A stretch of DNA of 8,330 nucleotides from DASXTW01 sp046726275 (GTDB taxonomy: Bacteria; Actinomycetota; UBA4738), in NCBI GenBank assembly GCA_046726275.1, contig JBKPAF010000005.1, positions 1 to 8,330 of the forward strand. The letters run 5' to 3'. Shown in pieces: positions 5,274 to 8,330 of this stretch (position 1 is its first letter; each line of letters begins with the position of its first letter). Under the pieces are notes generated by a model. The model had not been told where the DNA came from. It saw only the letters and a program-made list of their open reading frames with translations, and did no database searches. The translations under genes and the position numbers were made by a program.

Positions 5274-6272
5274 GTGGCGGCGCGACTCGGTTCCGTACCC
5301 AGAGCCGGTCCGTATGCGCGGGCGGCTGCCGCCCTGTGGTTCCTCGCCTCCTGCAGTGGAGAGCCGCAGCCCAGCCCGACGCCCACAGCGTCGGGTACCC
5401 AGTGGGAGCGCCTGGCCCCTGTTCCTACTCCGCGCACAGAGGTCACGGCTGCGTCGGACGGGACCAGGATCTTTGTGATCGGCGGGTTCGTGGAGGGTGG
5501 CGGCACGGTGGACACGGTCGAGGTCTTCGACCCGAAGTCCAACGCCTGGCAGCGCGCCCCAGACCTGCCGGTGGCCGTCAACCACGCCATGTCCACCGGC
5601 CTGGGCGAGGACGTGTACCTGTTCGGCGGGTACCTTGGCCCGGGCCTGTCCAATCCGACGGATCGCGCGTTCGTCCTTCGGTCGGGCCGCTGGGTAGAGC
5701 TTCCCCGGATGCCAGAGCCTCGCGCCGCGGCAGGGTCGGCGGAGGTCGACGGCAGGTTGTACGTGGCCGGAGGCGTGGGCCCAGGTGGACTCGCGGACCG
5801 GGTCCTGGTGTTCGATCCCACTGCGTCGGCCTGGTCCACGGTCGAGGGGCCGCCCACGCAACGGCAACACCTGGGGGTGGCCGGAGTCGGGGGCCGACTG
5901 TACGTGGTTGGGGGTCGGACCGGAGGGATCGGGACGAACCTGGGCAACCTAGAGGCGTATGACCCGGCCTCTGGAACCTGGGCATCCCTTCCCGGAATGC
6001 CGACCCCCCGGGGAGGCATCGCCGGGACCGCGGCGTCCAACGGCTTCATCGTGGCGGCAGGAGGCGAGGCCGACTCCACGTTCGACGAGGTCGAAGCGTT
6101 CGATGTCCAAGAGGGTCGGTGGGTCTCGCTGCCCCCGATGCCGACCGCCCGCCATGGTCTGGGAGTGACGGCGATCGGGACCGTCGCCTACGTCCTCGCC
6201 GGTGGTCCGGAGCCCGGCCTGGCTTTCTCGGCCGCCAACGAGGCGATCGATCTTCGAGGGATCGGTCGCTAG
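5274..6272 (+). CDS. Kelch-repeat beta-propeller lipoprotein
   Basis: 332 aa from GTG 5274. The N-terminus is a lipoprotein signal: basic residues, a hydrophobic run ALWFLAS and a lipobox LASC with Cys27 as the lipidation site, followed by a Ser/Pro/Thr tether. The rest is one Kelch domain with six glycine-pair motifs at about residues 70, 118, 166, 213, 263 and 310. Each is preceded by a strand such as IFVIGG, VYLFGG, LYVAGG or LYVVGG. Most units continue with a V..FDP...W pattern and then an L..MP.PR turn. Six such units predict a closed six-bladed propeller on the outer face of the cytoplasmic membrane. It follows the sigma/PD40 pair on the same strand after 110 nt. Kelch propellers mostly bind proteins or glycans; catalytic copper residues as in galactose oxidase are not evident. 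Its stop TAG shares the palindrome CTAG with the convergent MFS gene. Confidence 0.9.
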   Translation: MAARLGSVPRAGPYARAAAALWFLASCSGEPQPSPTPTASGTQWERLAPVPTPRTEVTAASDGTRIFVIGGFVEGGGTVDTVEVFDPKSNAWQRAPDLPVAVNHAMSTGLGEDVYLFGGYLGPGLSNPTDRAFVLRSGRWVELPRMPEPRAAAGSAEVDGRLYVAGGVGPGGLADRVLVFDPTASAWSTVEGPPTQRQHLGVAGVGGRLYVVGGRTGGIGTNLGNLEAYDPASGTWASLPGMPTPRGGIAGTAASNGFIVAAGGEADSTFDEVEAFDVQEGRWVSLPPMPTARHGLGVTAIGTVAYVLAGGPEPGLAFSAANEAIDLRGIGR

Positions 6273-7555
6273 GCCTCAACCGGAGGAGTGGTCTCCTCGG
6301 CGAGCGCAGGCATGTCGGTGAGCCGCCGGACGTCGGACAGGAGCGGAGGGAGGAACGCCACCAGCCCGCAGGCGGCCGAGAGCCACAGGGTTGGTCGGAG
6401 CCCGATCCGACCGCCCAGGAGCCCGCCGAAGAACGTCCCGAGCGGGATAGTCCCCCAGACGGCGAATCGGAGCGTGGCGATCGTTCGCCCGAGCATCCGT
6501 TCCGGCGTGATCGACTGGGCGAGGCTGCGGGCGTTCACGTTGTAGATGACGGCTCCGAAGCTCCCCAGGAACCCGCTGAGGAACAGCAGCGCCACCCCCG
6601 TCGACGGGCCCGCCAGCGGGATCAGCGACCAGCCGAGCCCGATGACCACGCCCGCCCCGATGATGGTGGGGCCGACCCCGAGCCGAAGCGTGGCCCGGCG
6701 GGACACGATCGCCCCTCCCACGAACCCGATGTTCCCGAGGGCCATGGCCGCACCGATCACGCCCGGCTTCAGACCGAGGGACCGCACCGCGAATACCAGA
6801 AGCACGGCCAGGTTCAGGCCGCTGGCCAGGTTCAAGGTGGCCGTGCAGATGAGTAGAGGTCTCAGCAGCCGGTGACGCAGCACGTATCGCAGCCCCTCGC
6901 GGATCTGGGTCGTCATCCTCCGGGGCTCGCCCGGAGGGGGCTCGACCGGCGGCTCCTTGCGCCGGATCAGCAGAAGGAAGATGACCGATCCGAGGTAGCT
7001 GACCGCATCGGCGAGCAGCGCCACGGGCGCCCGGAAGACCTGGACCAGGATGCCCCCCACGCCCGGACCGACCAGTTGAGCCCCTGACCTCGAGATCTCC
7101 AGCTTGGAGTTCCCTTCCATCAGACGGGCCCGGTCGATCAGCGAGGGAAGGTACGACCCGTAGGCGACGTCGAAGAAGACCGTGAACACGCCGGCCACGA
7201 AAGCGACCGCGTACAGATGTCCGATCCGAAGGGCGCCGAAGGCATACGCCAGGGGGACCGTCGCGATCAGGGCGAACCGCCCCACGTCGGCGGCGACGAG
7301 GATCGGCTTCCGGCGAAGGCGATCCACCCACACTCCGACCGGCAGGCCGAAGAGCACGAAGGGGAGGAACTCCAGTGTCCCCAGCAGACCGACCTGGAAC
7401 GGCGTCGCCTTGAACAGAAGGATCGCGGTGAGCGGGAAGGCGATCACGGTGATCTGGGACCCGAGCTGGCTGATGGTCTGCCCGGTCCAGAGCTTCATGA
7501 AGTCGCCGTGCTGCCACAGGCTCGATGGCCGCGCGGTGTTGTCGACCTCGCTCAT
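6269..7555 (-). CDS. MFS transporter, EntS-like exporter family (MFS_3)
   Basis: 428 aa, the usual length for a 12-helix major facilitator. The first helix begins at FMKLWTGQTISQLGSQIT (19-36), a hallmark of the EntS/MFS_3 group (F..LW.gq..S.lG...). Motif A is GLPVGVWVDRLRRKP (70-84) in the loop between helices 2 and 3. A long hydrophilic loop (198-228, RRKEPPVEPPPGEPRR) separates the two six-helix halves, and further hydrophobic segments run to about residue 406. Members export siderophores, macrolides or other small molecules by proton antiport; the substrate here is unknown. The ATG at 7555 has no obvious Shine-Dalgarno sequence; the gene follows the glycosyltransferase by 40 nt on the same strand and may depend on it for translation. 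Its stop overlaps the Kelch gene stop by 4 bp. A long open frame over the same bases on this strand lacks any membrane pattern and is a shadow. Confidence 0.93.
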   Translation of the reverse strand: MSEVDNTARPSSLWQHGDFMKLWTGQTISQLGSQITVIAFPLTAILLFKATPFQVGLLGTLEFLPFVLFGLPVGVWVDRLRRKPILVAADVGRFALIATVPLAYAFGALRIGHLYAVAFVAGVFTVFFDVAYGSYLPSLIDRARLMEGNSKLEISRSGAQLVGPGVGGILVQVFRAPVALLADAVSYLGSVIFLLLIRRKEPPVEPPPGEPRRMTTQIREGLRYVLRHRLLRPLLICTATLNLASGLNLAVLLVFAVRSLGLKPGVIGAAMALGNIGFVGGAIVSRRATLRLGVGPTIIGAGVVIGLGWSLIPLAGPSTGVALLFLSGFLGSFGAVIYNVNARSLAQSITPERMLGRTIATLRFAVWGTIPLGTFFGGLLGGRIGLRPTLWLSAACGLVAFLPPLLSDVRRLTDMPALAEETTPPVEA

Positions 7556-7595
7556 CGGAGTGCAATCATGACCGACGCGAGACTCGTGGCGAGCT

Positions 7596-8330
7596 TCACC
7601 GAAGCGCTGGGGCTGATTCCTCCTGTTTCGGTTGGGGCGCAGACTCGATGCCCGCCCTGGTCATCTCCCCCCACTGCCCCCGCTTCCGGCTGATCTGGAA
7701 GGTGGCGATGAACCGCTCCCACGTAAGGAGCTGGCGGTACCCCGCGAACTCGAGGAATGCCGCGCCCACCAGGGTGAGCCGGTCTCGGACCCTGGGGTAC
7801 CGGGACAGCAGCAGCGTCTCGATCCCCACGGCCATCTGCGACAGGAGCATCCCGTAGAGGACCGACAGAGCCAGGAACAGCACAGCGAACTCCAGGAACA
7901 GGGTGTGCAGGAAGAACCCGAGGATCAGCACGATGTACCCGGCCATCTCGACGACGGGGCCGAGGGCCTCGAAGAACAGGAAATAGGGGACGGCGAGGAA
8001 ACCGAGGCGACCGTCGCGGGGGTTGAAGAGCATGTCTCGGTGGAGCCACAAGGTCTCCCACAGCCCGCGGTGCCAGCGGTTGCGCTGGCGTCGGAGGACC
8101 TTGATCGAGGAGGGAACCTCGGTCCAGCAGATGGGATCCGGCGTGAACACGATCCGATACGGGGTCCGGGACCTGCGGAAGTGTTTGTGGAGCCGCATGA
8201 CCAGCTCCATGTCCTCGGTGACCGTTCCCGTCGAGAACCCACCAACTTCCATGACCGACTCCCGTCGGAACAGACCGAAGGCTCCGGAGATGATGAGCAG
8301 GGCGTCGAAGTAGCTCCACCCGGCTCGGCC
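7596..8330 (-). CDS. Membrane glycosyltransferase family 2, C-terminal part (5' end outside window)
   Basis: Only the last 244 residues are present; the gene runs off the right edge, with an open frame at base 8330 and no start in view. Visible GT2 features are the acceptor-loop stretch LLIISGAFGLFRRESV (11-26), the TED motif at 38-40 within TVTEDMELVMRLH, and the processive-type QxxRW motif as QRNRW (82-86). These are followed by at least two or three membrane segments (about 111-140, 143-170). This arrangement is that of PgaC/NodC/cellulose-synthase-like enzymes that polymerise or transfer sugars from nucleotide sugars at the cytoplasmic membrane and often help secrete the product. The end TFQISRKRGQWGEMTRAG is a common C-terminal tail in this subgroup. 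The product is unknown: an exopolysaccharide or glycolipid is the best guess. An ATG at 8252 lies within the catalytic domain and is not the start. Confidence 0.93.
   Translation of the reverse strand, partial: GRAGWSYFDALLIISGAFGLFRRESVMEVGGFSTGTVTEDMELVMRLHKHFRRSRTPYRIVFTPDPICWTEVPSSIKVLRRQRNRWHRGLWETLWLHRDMLFNPRDGRLGFLAVPYFLFFEALGPVVEMAGYIVLILGFFLHTLFLEFAVLFLALSVLYGMLLSQMAVGIETLLLSRYPRVRDRLTLVGAAFLEFAGYRQLLTWERFIATFQISRKRGQWGEMTRAGIESAPQPKQEESAPALR

Noticed and set aside
5078..6079. A 333-codon minus-strand open frame opposite the propeller and Kelch genes
   Set aside because: The translation is Pro/Ser/Arg-rich and patternless, while the opposite strand encodes six regular Kelch units with a lipoprotein signal.
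6276..7565. A 429-codon open frame on the minus strand overlapping the MFS gene
   Set aside because: Its translation is Arg/Pro/Gly-rich with no domain pattern, while the +1 frame encodes a clear MFS transporter; it is a shadow caused by high G+C.
7552..8319. A 255-codon minus-strand frame overlapping the glycosyltransferase
   Set aside because: It lacks GT2 motifs; the neighbouring frame has TED and QxxRW motifs plus membrane segments and runs open to the window edge.

Overview
This is a high-G+C chromosomal segment with densely packed genes, third-position G/C bias, frequent GTG starts and AGGAGG-type ribosome sites. Together with the protein families present, this suggests an actinobacterium (Actinomycetota), probably an environmental or poorly characterised one. 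That placement is an inference; no rRNA or other marker gene lies in the window.

Layout from left to right. (1) 76-900 (+) encodes a glycoside hydrolase family 16-like protein with an altered active-site motif and no secretion signal. (2) 2629 down to 897 (-) is a two-gene ABC exporter operon, ATPase then ABC-2 permease, coupled through a TGATG stop/start overlap. The permease converges on the GH16 gene with a 4-bp overlap of stop codons. (3) About 2745-2953 (-) holds a decayed fragment of an ECF42-type (COG4941) sigma factor, with its N-terminal part missing and a one-base frameshift inside a conserved motif. (4) 3010-6272 (+) is a run of four same-strand genes: a small SnoaL/NTF2-like protein, an ECF sigma factor, a single-pass membrane protein with an extracytoplasmic PD40/TolB-like beta-propeller, and a lipoprotein with a six-bladed Kelch-type propeller. 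(5) 8330 down to 6269 (-) carries the C-terminal part of a membrane glycosyltransferase family 2 enzyme, cut by the window edge, followed by an MFS exporter. The exporter's TAG stop shares a palindromic CTAG with the Kelch gene's TAG stop.

The most interesting unit is 3010-6272. An ECF sigma factor is followed after 9 nt by a membrane protein whose short cytoplasmic N-terminus could act as an anti-sigma segment and whose outer part is a beta-propeller. A second, different propeller follows as a surface lipoprotein. A stand-alone SnoaL-like protein precedes the sigma factor, and in the ECF41 group a SnoaL-like domain is fused to the sigma factor. A plausible but unproven reading is an envelope-sensing regulatory cassette in which propeller ligands control sigma release. 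No RNA genes, CRISPR arrays, insertion sequences, phage genes or convincing rho-independent terminators were seen.
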